A program made the translations under genes and the position numbers. A stretch of DNA of 64,000 bases, from positions 744,001-808,000 of the forward strand of contig NZ_PVTV01000011.1 in the NCBI RefSeq assembly GCF_003003055.1, read 5' to 3'. This document shows, piece after piece, positions 7,402-15,392 of the stretch. The first letter of the stretch is position 1, and every line of letters begins with the position of its first letter. The notes under the pieces are model-generated. The model saw nothing but the letters and a program-made list of their open reading frames with translations, did not search any database and was not told where the DNA came from. Source of the stretch: Jezberella montanilacus (GTDB lineage: Bacteria; Pseudomonadota; Gammaproteobacteria; Burkholderiales; Burkholderiaceae_B).

Positions 7402-8946
7402 ATGAACACGGTTGCCATCGGAAGTGCGCATTGGGTGTATGCGTTCGGTGTAGGTGCGATCGTCGTCACGATGCTGTTGCGAGCGAACGTCGTGGTACCA
7501 GCCGTGCTGGCCACCGCATTGGTGGTTTTTGCGGCTACAGGTAGCGCCATTTCAGCGGTAAGTGGTGTGTTTATGGCGAGCTTTATCGCCGCAAAAGAAC
7601 TCTTCAATATCTTTCTGGTAATTGCACTGATGACGGCGTTGTTGAACGCCTTAAAGATTTTGAAGTCGGATATTCGAATGGTGGAGCCTTTTCGAGCCGT
7701 TATGAAGAATGGCCACAGTGCCTTCGTCATACTCGCTTTCGTGACCTATTTGATTTCCCTGTTTTTCTGGCCAACACCAGCAGTACCCTTAGTTGCCGCT
7801 GTCTTGTTGCCTGCGGCTATTGCGGCTGGCTTGCCACCACTGGTCAGTGCCGCCGTCATTGCGATTGCGGGACAGGGTATGGCCCTATCCTCCGACTACA
7901 TCATTGGTGTTGCCCCCGGGATTAGCGCCAAAGCAGCGGGATCGGGCGTCAGCGCCGCTCTAGTCGGTGATCGCGCACTGGTGTTGTCTTTTGTTGTAGG
8001 TGGCATTGCTTTATTGCTGTTGTATGCGAAACAACGACAAGTTTTTCTAAAGCCAAGTAGCACGTTGTTGCAAGCTTGGCAGGCGGTAGCAGAGAGTTCG
8101 GTTGATCAGCCCCCGGAAAAAAAAGGCACCTTTGACAAGGCTGAAATGGCCAGAGCGGTATCTTACGAGCAGCCGTTCGCAACGGACGCTGACATCAAAA
8201 ACATCTTAAAGATCAGGGATCAACGCTTAGTTTTTTGGTCGAAAAGCTTTGCTGTCCTCACTCCCTTTTGTTTCCTGATTGTGATTGCCGTCATGATTTT
8301 GCCGAAATACGTTAAGGGGATGCCTGATTTAAAAGGTGGGGATGCTGCCTCATTGATTGGCGGTGCTGCTGCGTTATTGATGATATTTGCTACGTGGGCT
8401 GCCTCGGGCTCTCGTCACTTCTTTGAAGATAGCGCCAACCATATTACTGATGGTTTTGTGTTCGCCTTTAAGGCCATGGGCTCGGTCTTGCCGATTGCTG
8501 GTTTTTTCTTTGTTGGAGCAGGAGACACCGCAGGCCCCATTCTGGGGCTGGCCTCCAGCGTGAAGGCACCACATTTACTGTTTGAATTAATCCAGAGCGC
8601 CCAGCATCTGATTCCTCAAAACGACATGCTGGTTTCATTGGGGATTTTGCTCGTCGGCATGATTACTGGTATTGATGGATCAGGTTTTGCTGGTTTACCA
8701 CTGACTGGTTCCCTATCCGGCGCTCTAGCACCTGTGGCGCACATGAATCCCGCTACCCTTGCGGCAGTGGGGCAAATGGGTGCCGTGTGGACGGGAGGTG
8801 GCACCTTGGTCGCTTGGTCTTCGCTTATAGCCGTGGCCGGCTTTGCGCGTGTGCACGTCATGGAGCTCGTGCGTGTATTGGTCGTGCCGGTTATAACAGG
8901 CTTAGTCGTTGCAGCCCTCGTGGCCCCCCTGATTTGGACGCAGTGA
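7402..8946 (+). CDS. Multi-spanning permease, ion-transporter-superfamily-like
   Basis: Integral membrane protein of 514 residues with roughly 12 hydrophobic segments in two halves. A hydrophilic stretch of about 70 residues near the middle (around 215-285, rich in Lys, Asp and Glu) separates them. Short glycine/proline-rich breaks such as FWPTPAVPL and GIDGSGFAGLPLTGS resemble re-entrant loops of dicarboxylate/gluconate-type secondary carriers. I cannot assign it to a named family with certainty. It follows the DUF336 gene by five bases and overlaps the next gene as GTGA, so it probably carries the substrate or product of this operon. Confidence 0.7.
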   Translation: MNTVAIGSAHWVYAFGVGAIVVTMLLRANVVVPAVLATALVVFAATGSAISAVSGVFMASFIAAKELFNIFLVIALMTALLNALKILKSDIRMVEPFRAVMKNGHSAFVILAFVTYLISLFFWPTPAVPLVAAVLLPAAIAAGLPPLVSAAVIAIAGQGMALSSDYIIGVAPGISAKAAGSGVSAALVGDRALVLSFVVGGIALLLLYAKQRQVFLKPSSTLLQAWQAVAESSVDQPPEKKGTFDKAEMARAVSYEQPFATDADIKNILKIRDQRLVFWSKSFAVLTPFCFLIVIAVMILPKYVKGMPDLKGGDAASLIGGAAALLMIFATWAASGSRHFFEDSANHITDGFVFAFKAMGSVLPIAGFFFVGAGDTAGPILGLASSVKAPHLLFELIQSAQHLIPQNDMLVSLGILLVGMITGIDGSGFAGLPLTGSLSGALAPVAHMNPATLAAVGQMGAVWTGGGTLVAWSSLIAVAGFARVHVMELVRVLVVPVITGLVVAALVAPLIWTQ

Positions 8947-10391
8947 AGTATTTAACGGCGTCATCGTGCATGGTGGCTTCGGGTAATCCGCTTGCGATTG
9001 ACGCTGCCCGCGCCATACTAAAACAGGGCGGCAGTGCGATCGATGCAGCCATCGCCGCAGACGTCATGATGGGTGTGGTCGAACCCATGGCGACTAGCAT
9101 CGGTGGCGATTTGTTAGCGATGGTTGTGGAGCCAACGGGCAAAGCTCTGGCATATAACGGTACCGGACGAGCGCCTATTGCGTTTACCGATACCTTGCTC
9201 AATCAGTTTAAAAATCACCAAATTCCTGAGCGACATGGTTTGTCCATCACAACGCCCGGCGTGGTGATGGGGTGGTGGGATTTGCATCAGCGGTATGGAA
9301 AAATGCCCTGGTCCAATTTATTTACGTCCGGCATTGATATCGCACGTGATGGCTTTCGAATCGCAGCGATCGCAGCCAGAGAATGGAAAATCTTTGACTC
9401 AGTCTTGCATTACGATCCGACCAGTTCGGCCCTGTTTCGCGCGGGTGATCCGCCCAAAGCAGGTGAACTGTTTCGTAATCCCGATTTAGCTCGCGTACTG
9501 GAGAACATTCAGCAACGTGGGCCTCAGGGGTTTTATCAAGATTTTCCAGCAAGAGCCTGCGCGCAAGCGAGTCAGCGGCATGGTGGGGTGCTGCACGAAG
9601 ATGATTTTGACAATCATCAAGGTAATTTCTGTGAGCCTATCAGTCAAAAGTTTAAAGATGTCACCGTTTACGAATGTCCACCCAACACACACGGCGTTGC
9701 GGTGTTGCAAGCGCTCGGTGACATGGCAGACTTGAGTTTTGACGAAATGGATGAGCCCATCGTGGTGCTTCGCTCTGTTCAAGCGATGGGTCGTGGCATG
9801 GAACACGCCAAAAAAATCGTCGCTGATCCTGCCGGGAACACAGTCTGTACTGTCGTCGTCGACGCCCATGGCTTGGCTGTCACGTTGATGAGTAGTGTGT
9901 TTAAGCGTTTTGGTTCTGGCATTTCGGCAGAAGGCTGCGGTTTCGTTTTGCAAAATCGCGGGTTTGGTTTTGCAGGGCCTGGCCATATCAATAGCCCAGC
10001 ACCTGGTAAACGCCCGTTCCACACCGTGGTGCCCGCTGCAGCAACGAGAGACGGGCAATTCTTCGCCTCGTTCGGTGTCGTAGGGGGTGCCATGCAACCC
10101 CAAGGGCAACTGCAATTATTGCTCAAGGTTGTTGGAGCGGGTCACACAATCGAGACCGCCATAAAAGCTCCTCGGTGGCGTCTTGAATCTGCTGATACAC
10201 TCGCCATCGAAGACGGCATGCCTGGTGACGTCGTTGCTGCCTTAAGATCTGCAGGCTATAAAGCCCCTACCTTCGGAGAACTGGGCGGTCGCAGTGATTT
10301 CGGTGGAGCCCAGTGGATTATGCGTCTGCCCGATGGAAGTTATGCCGGCGCATCTGATCCGCGCAAGGATGGCGCGGTTTGGGGTGAATGA
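8943..10391 (+). CDS. Gamma-glutamyltransferase family hydrolase
   Basis: N-terminal nucleophile hydrolase that would cleave itself into large and small subunits. The N-terminal part has NPLAIDAARAILKQGGSAIDAAIAA and SIGGDLLAM. The predicted catalytic threonine is T300 in GNTVCTVVVD, followed by FKRFGSGI; the TV context resembles shorter bacterial GGT-like proteins rather than E. coli Ggt (TTH). I start at the GTG overlapping the permease stop, giving 482 residues. Upstream in-frame codons lie inside the permease gene. No signal peptide is seen, so it should act in the cytoplasm, perhaps on a gamma-glutamyl amide brought in by the permease. Confidence 0.85.
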   Translation: MKYLTASSCMVASGNPLAIDAARAILKQGGSAIDAAIAADVMMGVVEPMATSIGGDLLAMVVEPTGKALAYNGTGRAPIAFTDTLLNQFKNHQIPERHGLSITTPGVVMGWWDLHQRYGKMPWSNLFTSGIDIARDGFRIAAIAAREWKIFDSVLHYDPTSSALFRAGDPPKAGELFRNPDLARVLENIQQRGPQGFYQDFPARACAQASQRHGGVLHEDDFDNHQGNFCEPISQKFKDVTVYECPPNTHGVAVLQALGDMADLSFDEMDEPIVVLRSVQAMGRGMEHAKKIVADPAGNTVCTVVVDAHGLAVTLMSSVFKRFGSGISAEGCGFVLQNRGFGFAGPGHINSPAPGKRPFHTVVPAAATRDGQFFASFGVVGGAMQPQGQLQLLLKVVGAGHTIETAIKAPRWRLESADTLAIEDGMPGDVVAALRSAGYKAPTFGELGGRSDFGGAQWIMRLPDGSYAGASDPRKDGAVWGE

Positions 10392-10408
10392 CCAAGTTGA
10401 TTGGCGAC

Positions 10409-10861
10409 TTAGTTCTTCGCCAACTGAGACGTAATCAAACCTGTGATCACCAAGGCAAGCCCACCAAGCCTTGCCAAGGACACTTCTCTAACAGCTGCAC
10501 CAAATAATCCAAAATGATCAATTGCTGCAGACACCACAATCTGTGTACAAACGGCAAACAAAATAAAGTTGCCTACCCCAATGCGCGGCGACAAAAGCGT
10601 CGCGCTAACAACATAAAAGCAAACGAAAAATCCGCCTAACAGATACATTGGATTGACCGATCCTAGTGCACGAACATTTGGTAATTTCGAGGTCAGGATC
10701 AGACTAATGCTGATGGCTACGAGCAGGCCTACCAGCATCAGAATCACAGGAGCATGCAACGGATTACCGAGTGTTGCTCCAAGTTTGGCGTTCAAGACCG
10801 CCATCACTGGGATTAAACCACCAGCTAATGCTGCCCACAGAGCATATTTGATAAACAGCAT
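10409..10861 (-). CDS. DMT-superfamily small membrane protein (DUF606/YdcZ type)
   Basis: A 150-residue membrane protein with about five hydrophobic helices, opening with KYALWAALAGGLIPVMAVLNAKLG, a typical start of the DUF606 subgroup of the drug/metabolite transporter superfamily. Such single-domain proteins probably work as dimers; substrates are mostly unknown. It starts six bases after the CaiB gene on the same strand, so it is likely the last gene of the leftward operon beginning at 15240, and may export or import an acid intermediate. It converges on the gamma-glutamyltransferase gene. Confidence 0.82.
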   Translation of the reverse strand: MLFIKYALWAALAGGLIPVMAVLNAKLGATLGNPLHAPVILMLVGLLVAISISLILTSKLPNVRALGSVNPMYLLGGFFVCFYVVSATLLSPRIGVGNFILFAVCTQIVVSAAIDHFGLFGAAVREVSLARLGGLALVITGLITSQLAKN

Positions 10862-10867
10862 AAAGTC

Positions 10868-12079
10868 CTAAATCGCTTTCGCGGCAACAAGATCAGCAAT
10901 CATCTGCTCACTGACATTCAAGTCTTTCAAGATCTTAGCCGTGTGCTCACCAATAGCCGGTATTGGATCCATACGAGCATCAAATTGATTATTGCTGGCC
11001 GGTGGTAACAACGCTGGCAATGGTCCGACTGGGCTCTGTATCTCAACCCAACGTTCGCGGGCTTGAAGCTGAGGATGCGCCCAGACGTCTTTCATCTCGT
11101 TGACCCGCGCGTTGGCAATTTGCGCCGCTTCAAGACGCTGAACCACTTGGTCAATGGTCATTTTGCTAAAGGCCTCAACGATCAGCGCTCGAAGCGGCTC
11201 ACGATTCGCTGATCGCCTGGAGTTGTTTTCATAATCGGCACTGGTTGCTACCGTTGGGTCCTGCAAGACCTTGTCACAAAAAGCGACCCACTCTCTTTCG
11301 TTTTGCAAACCAAGCATCACCTGGCTACCATCCCCTACCGGAAAGGGTCCATAAGGATAAATGGTTGCATGAGCCGCGCCAGCTCTCACAGGGGGTGCGG
11401 CACCGTCATATGCGTAATAAAGCGGAAAGCTCATCCACTCAACTGTGCTCTCTAACATCGACACGTCTAACCGACTACCGAGTCCTGTTTTATGGCGCAG
11501 CAACAAAGCATTGAGAATACTTGAATACGCGTACGAGCCGGCAGCAATATCCGACAAAGAACAACCTGCTTTAGCAGGAGCATCGGGTGAACCAGTGGTT
11601 GACACAAAACCGCTTTCGCTCTGTATTAAGAGGTCATAGGCCTTTTTGGTTTCGTAAGGGCCACCTTCGCCGTAACCTGAAATATCACAGACAATCAGCT
11701 TGGGGAATTGAGGATGCAAGGCGTTAAACGACAAGCCCATTCGGGCTGCAGCGCCTGGCGCGAGATTCTGTACCAACACATCTGCCTTCTCTAACAGTTG
11801 CATCAAAATGGCGTGTGCATCCGGATGCTTGAGGTCAAGCGTCAAACTTTCTTTCGATCGGTTAGTCCAGACAAAATGGGATGCCAGACCTTTTGTTCGC
11901 GTATCGTAGTTGCGAGCGAAATCCCCAACACCAGGTCGCTCAACTTTGATGACGCGAGCCCCCATATCGGCAAGTTGCCTTGTACAGAAAGGCGCAGCGA
12001 TAGCATGTTCGAGACTCACCACGGTAATTCCGTCAAGCGGACGGGGGCGAGCGGTTGTTGGTGGTGCAGTTGTATTCAT
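10868..12079 (-). CDS. CaiB/BaiF family CoA-transferase (first)
   Basis: Family III CoA-transferase of 403 residues that moves CoA between a thioester donor and a carboxylic acid. It has the N-terminal PLDGITVVSLEHAIAAP and ADMGARVIKVERPGVGDFAR motifs, and the catalytic aspartate region KAYDLLIQSESGF, where the Asp forms an anhydride/thioester with substrate. It lies three bases from the hydratase gene at 12083 and downstream of two acyl-CoA dehydrogenases. The order suggests it activates the acid that the dehydrogenases then oxidise. A mesaconyl-CoA C1-C4 transferase role is an alternative given the neighbouring hydratase. Substrate is not readable from sequence. Confidence 0.9.
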   Translation of the reverse strand: MNTTAPPTTARPRPLDGITVVSLEHAIAAPFCTRQLADMGARVIKVERPGVGDFARNYDTRTKGLASHFVWTNRSKESLTLDLKHPDAHAILMQLLEKADVLVQNLAPGAAARMGLSFNALHPQFPKLIVCDISGYGEGGPYETKKAYDLLIQSESGFVSTTGSPDAPAKAGCSLSDIAAGSYAYSSILNALLLRHKTGLGSRLDVSMLESTVEWMSFPLYYAYDGAAPPVRAGAAHATIYPYGPFPVGDGSQVMLGLQNEREWVAFCDKVLQDPTVATSADYENNSRRSANREPLRALIVEAFSKMTIDQVVQRLEAAQIANARVNEMKDVWAHPQLQARERWVEIQSPVGPLPALLPPASNNQFDARMDPIPAIGEHTAKILKDLNVSEQMIADLVAAKAI

Positions 12080-12082
12080 TGC

Positions 12083-12913
12083 TTAGATATCAAATTGAAT
12101 TTCAGCTTGATGGGCAAGCGTGCCGTCTTGCTGCGCCCAGACGAGAGCCTGGCCGTTGTCTTGTATTATGCCCGCCACATCGAAAGGTGCTGGCGAGATC
12201 AAAGGACGCAAGCCTCGATAAGCCAGGTGTTTCATACGCGCCTGCGGATTAGCTTGCGTAAAACCCTGACACATCATGGTTGCAATCAGCGGGCCGTGTA
12301 CCACTAAGCCCGGATAACCCTCCGTTTGTGTCACATAAGGGTAGTCGTAATGGATCCGGTGACTATTGAAGGTCACAGCAGAATAACGAAACAACATGAC
12401 CTCTGTCGGATTAACTGGATAGATCCATTGCGACACGGGGGCGGGTTCACTACCAATGAGTTTCGGTGGACTGGGCTCCCGGTAAACGATGTCCTGCTCC
12501 TCGCTAATGAGCAGTTTCCCATTTTGCACAATGTCGTGTTTGACCGTGACGAACAGCAGAGAACCTGTCCTGCCTTGCTTCTCTTTAATAGCTGTCACAG
12601 TTGAGGTCTTTTCTGCTTCCACCCCTACTTTCAGGGCTCCAAGAAAATTGACGCGTCCACCTGCCCACATACGATTGCGATTATCCGCAGGTGGCAGAAA
12701 ACTGCCACGCGCAGGATGACCATCTCTGCCCGTTTCAGACAAAGGGACCGTTTCAAGAAAGTAAGCCCAGTGCCAAAGCGGGGCCAGATCACTACCCACG
12801 CCTGGCTTAGCTTGCCCCAAGGTGACCGCGATCGAAGCAGCATGATTGGGATCAAGTCGATCCGAGACAGTCTTAGAACGCCCAACCCATGCGCTTAGAT
12901 CGCTTGTTGTCAT
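12083..12913 (-). CDS. MaoC/HTD2-type acyl-CoA hydratase (mesaconyl-C4-CoA hydratase-like)
   Basis: Double hot-dog hydratase of 276 residues. The N-terminal half is the FAS1-like dehydratase domain with HWAYFLETVP and the RMWAGGRVNF motif. The C-terminal half has FNSHRIHYDYPY and GYPGLVVHGPL, the HTD2-type active-site pattern. This subgroup includes mesaconyl-C4-CoA and 3-methylfumaryl-CoA hydratases but also many unassigned enzymes. It sits between the CaiB gene and the acyl-CoA dehydrogenase pair on one strand with gaps of 3 and 5 bases, so it probably hydrates the enoyl-CoA made by that pair. Confidence 0.85.
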   Translation of the reverse strand: MTTSDLSAWVGRSKTVSDRLDPNHAASIAVTLGQAKPGVGSDLAPLWHWAYFLETVPLSETGRDGHPARGSFLPPADNRNRMWAGGRVNFLGALKVGVEAEKTSTVTAIKEKQGRTGSLLFVTVKHDIVQNGKLLISEEQDIVYREPSPPKLIGSEPAPVSQWIYPVNPTEVMLFRYSAVTFNSHRIHYDYPYVTQTEGYPGLVVHGPLIATMMCQGFTQANPQARMKHLAYRGLRPLISPAPFDVAGIIQDNGQALVWAQQDGTLAHQAEIQFDI

Positions 12914-12918
12914 GGTGC

Positions 12919-14034
12919 TTAACTCTCCATATCCTGCATACGCTGCAGGTGATGAAGCGTATCGCCAAGCAAAAGGTCTGTGTAGGTCAGCCGTTTGAAG
13001 TAGTCGCCAACTTCCAGTTCGTCTGTCATCCCCATCCCGCCATGCAACTGAACCGCTGCCTCTCCAACTAAACGCGCGGCGGCGGCCACTTCAACTTTAG
13101 TCATAGACACCAATCGGCTTCTCTCAGCAGCGTTACTCTGGCCCAAGGCCTGAGCAGCGACATAGGTCATCGACAAAGCCATTTCCTGCTGGATCAGCAT
13201 ATCGCCCATCCGATGCTGCAGGACTTGGAAATTAGCAAGGTATTGACCGAACTGCTGTCGTGTTTTCAGGTACTGAATCGTCACTTCCGTCAGGTATTCC
13301 ATCGCACCACTCGCATGCGCACACAAGGCGGTAATACCAAAATCTAATGCCAGATTAATCAAAGCCTCAGCTTCGGCACCTTTCGCAATGAGGGCCTCTG
13401 CGCCCACCGATACTTTATCTAGACCGACCGTGGCCGTCCGCATTCCATCGAAGGTAGGGTAGTCAGCCATTGATAAACCATTTGCTGAACGCTCAATTAA
13501 GAACAGCGCAATTTCACCTTCGAGCAAAGCCGACACGATAAGCGCGCTCGCAGCGGCGCCGTGCCAAACCAAGGTCTTGCGACCACTGACGACGAAGCCG
13601 GAACCAGAGCGTTCGGCATGGGTGCATAAAGGCCTGATCGAGTACCGCTCACCCTCTTCTTGCCACGCGATGGAGAGTACAGCCTCGCCTTCTGCGTGTG
13701 CGCTCAGCCATCTTTCCTTCAATGACTCATTGCTGCTATTCGAAAGCAAAGTGACTGCCATGACTGCGCTCGGAATAACCGGTTCGCTGACCAGTCCACG
13801 CCCAAGCTCCTGGTGCACGGTCAACATCGTTGCTGGAGATTCACCAAATCCGCCGTATGCCTCTGGGACCATTAAGCCTGCTACACCAAGATCAGCAAGC
13901 GATTGCCACGCTTGCTTGTCCATCTGACCTGTTGCCTGGCGGGCGCGACGGTGTTTAAAGGTCCAGTTTTCGCTCATGACACGGCGCAAACTGTCTGTCA
14001 ACATGCGTTGTTCTTCTGAGTATGCAAAATCCAT
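12919..14034 (-). CDS. Acyl-CoA dehydrogenase, beta-type subunit of a probable heteromer
   Basis: FAD-dependent acyl-CoA dehydrogenase fold, 371 residues. The FAD-contact motifs are present in the C-terminal half: RQQFGQYLANFQVLQHRMGDM-like helix start and the glycine turn QLHGGMGMTDE. The central domain is poorly conserved, with a weak CoA/FAD loop (GRKTLVWHG), and the C-terminus ends without the usual catalytic Glu segment. It lies 12 bases downstream of a longer acyl-CoA dehydrogenase. Adjacent genes of about 400 and 370 residues are typical of alpha2beta2 enzymes such as the mycobacterial ChsE group. I infer a subunit rather than an independent enzyme. Confidence 0.87.
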   Translation of the reverse strand: MDFAYSEEQRMLTDSLRRVMSENWTFKHRRARQATGQMDKQAWQSLADLGVAGLMVPEAYGGFGESPATMLTVHQELGRGLVSEPVIPSAVMAVTLLSNSSNESLKERWLSAHAEGEAVLSIAWQEEGERYSIRPLCTHAERSGSGFVVSGRKTLVWHGAAASALIVSALLEGEIALFLIERSANGLSMADYPTFDGMRTATVGLDKVSVGAEALIAKGAEAEALINLALDFGITALCAHASGAMEYLTEVTIQYLKTRQQFGQYLANFQVLQHRMGDMLIQQEMALSMTYVAAQALGQSNAAERSRLVSMTKVEVAAAARLVGEAAVQLHGGMGMTDELEVGDYFKRLTYTDLLLGDTLHHLQRMQDMES

Positions 14035-14046
14035 TTTGAGGTCCTT

Positions 14047-15240
14047 TTATACGCCGATAATGTGCTTGGCAATGATGCCTTTCTGCACTTCAGTACTGCC
14101 GCCGTAGATCGTAGTCTTGCGCGTATCGAAATACGCCGCCGCTGCAGCGGGCGAGAAATCAGGACTTGGGCCATGAAAGCTTGACTCTGCAAACATCCAA
14201 TCGGGGTCATACGGCCACGCATCAGCCCCTGCAATTTGCATTTGCAAACGAGCAAGATCTTGTTGGATTTCGGATCCTCTGATTTTGAGAATGGATGCTT
14301 TAGGACCCGGTTCAGCCGAGCTGCTATCTGCGGCAACACGCAACAACAGCATTTCGAGCGCCCGGACAGATGCCTCGACGCGATTAATGTTGTCCCGCAC
14401 TCTTGGGTCCATACCCAGCGACTCACCCCTTGAAGTCGTTCGCTCTGCTAATGATTTGAGAATCGCCAACTCACGATAGCAGTACCCCAAACCCGCAATG
14501 CCGGTTCTCTCGTGGCCAAGCAGGTATTTGGCGTAGGTCCAACCACCATTCAATTCACCCACAAGATTTTCGAGGGGGGCTTTGACATTTTCAAGCCAGA
14601 CTTCGTTTACCTCTGCGCCAGAATCCAGGGTCTTGATCGGACGGACGTTCACGCCTGGCTGGCGCAAGTCGATCAACACCATCGAAATCCCCCGCTGTGC
14701 TTTGGCACCAGGATCGGTTCTGACTAAACAGAACATCCAATCGGCATGATGAGCGAGGGTCGTCCAGGTTTTCTGGCCGTTGATCACAAACTCATTACCG
14801 ACAATTTCAGCCTTGGTTTTCAGGGACGCGAGATCGGAGCCTGAGCCGGGTTCTGAATAACCCTGACACCACCAGTCATCCATATTGATGATACGGGGCA
14901 GGTAATAATCTTTCTGTGCCTGATTACCAAACTTCATCAAAACGGGGCCGATCATGCTCAGCCCAAAAGGCAGCATTCTTGGGGCGCCGCCTTTAAACGT
15001 TTCAACTTCAAAAATCATTTTCTGTAGACTGGTCCAACCGGTCCCGCCGTATTCTTTGGGCCAGTTAGGTGCCCCCCAGCCTCGATTTGCCAGGATCTTG
15101 TGCCAGCGAATGTAATCCTCGCGGCTTGCCCTTTGGTGCGCAAAGGTTTTGGCGCGCATGTCTTCAGGGATCTGAGTTTTCACGAATTCGCGGACTTCGT
15201 CGCGAAAGGCTAACTCTTCTGCGGTCCAGGTTAAGTCCAT
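14047..15240 (-). CDS. Acyl-CoA dehydrogenase, alpha-type catalytic subunit
   Basis: Acyl-CoA dehydrogenase of 397 residues with GYSEPGSGSDLASL (127-140), the NGQKTWTT loop (about 154-161) and a final IYGGSTEVQKGIIAKHI. That last motif has Gly where short-chain enzymes have the catalytic Glu. A candidate base is E244 in LLGHERTGIAG, the position used by isovaleryl-CoA dehydrogenase and by alpha subunits of heterotetrameric enzymes. A ribosome site GGAGAA precedes the ATG. It heads the leftward operon with the beta-type subunit, hydratase, CaiB and DMT genes. Substrates of such pairs are often branched or ring-bearing acids; that is inference here. Confidence 0.9.
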   Translation of the reverse strand: MDLTWTAEELAFRDEVREFVKTQIPEDMRAKTFAHQRASREDYIRWHKILANRGWGAPNWPKEYGGTGWTSLQKMIFEVETFKGGAPRMLPFGLSMIGPVLMKFGNQAQKDYYLPRIINMDDWWCQGYSEPGSGSDLASLKTKAEIVGNEFVINGQKTWTTLAHHADWMFCLVRTDPGAKAQRGISMVLIDLRQPGVNVRPIKTLDSGAEVNEVWLENVKAPLENLVGELNGGWTYAKYLLGHERTGIAGLGYCYRELAILKSLAERTTSRGESLGMDPRVRDNINRVEASVRALEMLLLRVAADSSSAEPGPKASILKIRGSEIQQDLARLQMQIAGADAWPYDPDWMFAESSFHGPSPDFSPAAAAAYFDTRKTTIYGGSTEVQKGIIAKHIIGV

Positions 15241-15251
15241 GTTGGTTCTCC

Positions 15252-15364
15252 TTGTGGCAAATATAGTAACGCTCGTGGCAAACAGGGGATTCTCTGTTTT
15301 TGAAAGTCTGAGTTCTTATTCTTAAAATCCCGTATAACTATAAAGCACACGTACAATGCCACAA
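15252..15364. repeat. Three TTGTGGCA-type motifs in a divergent promoter region
   Basis: TTGTGGCA occurs at 15252-15259, a near copy TCGTGGCA at 15273-15280 (21 bases apart, two helical turns; both followed by AA), and a perfect inverted copy TGCCACAA at 15357-15364. They flank the region between the dehydrogenase gene (start 15240, minus) and the Bug gene (start 15393, plus), which also has an AT-rich TATAACTATAAAG stretch that could hold a -10 box. They look like binding sites for an unknown regulator of both transcripts. Confidence 0.45.
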
Positions 15365-15392
15365 AACGAGCAAAAAAGCTTGGGGAGACACT

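Noticed and set aside
9486-10115. Open frame of 209 codons on the minus strand opposite the gamma-glutamyltransferase gene
   Set aside because: It is a shadow of the plus-strand gene: no family features, no ribosome site, and composition that follows the opposite frame.
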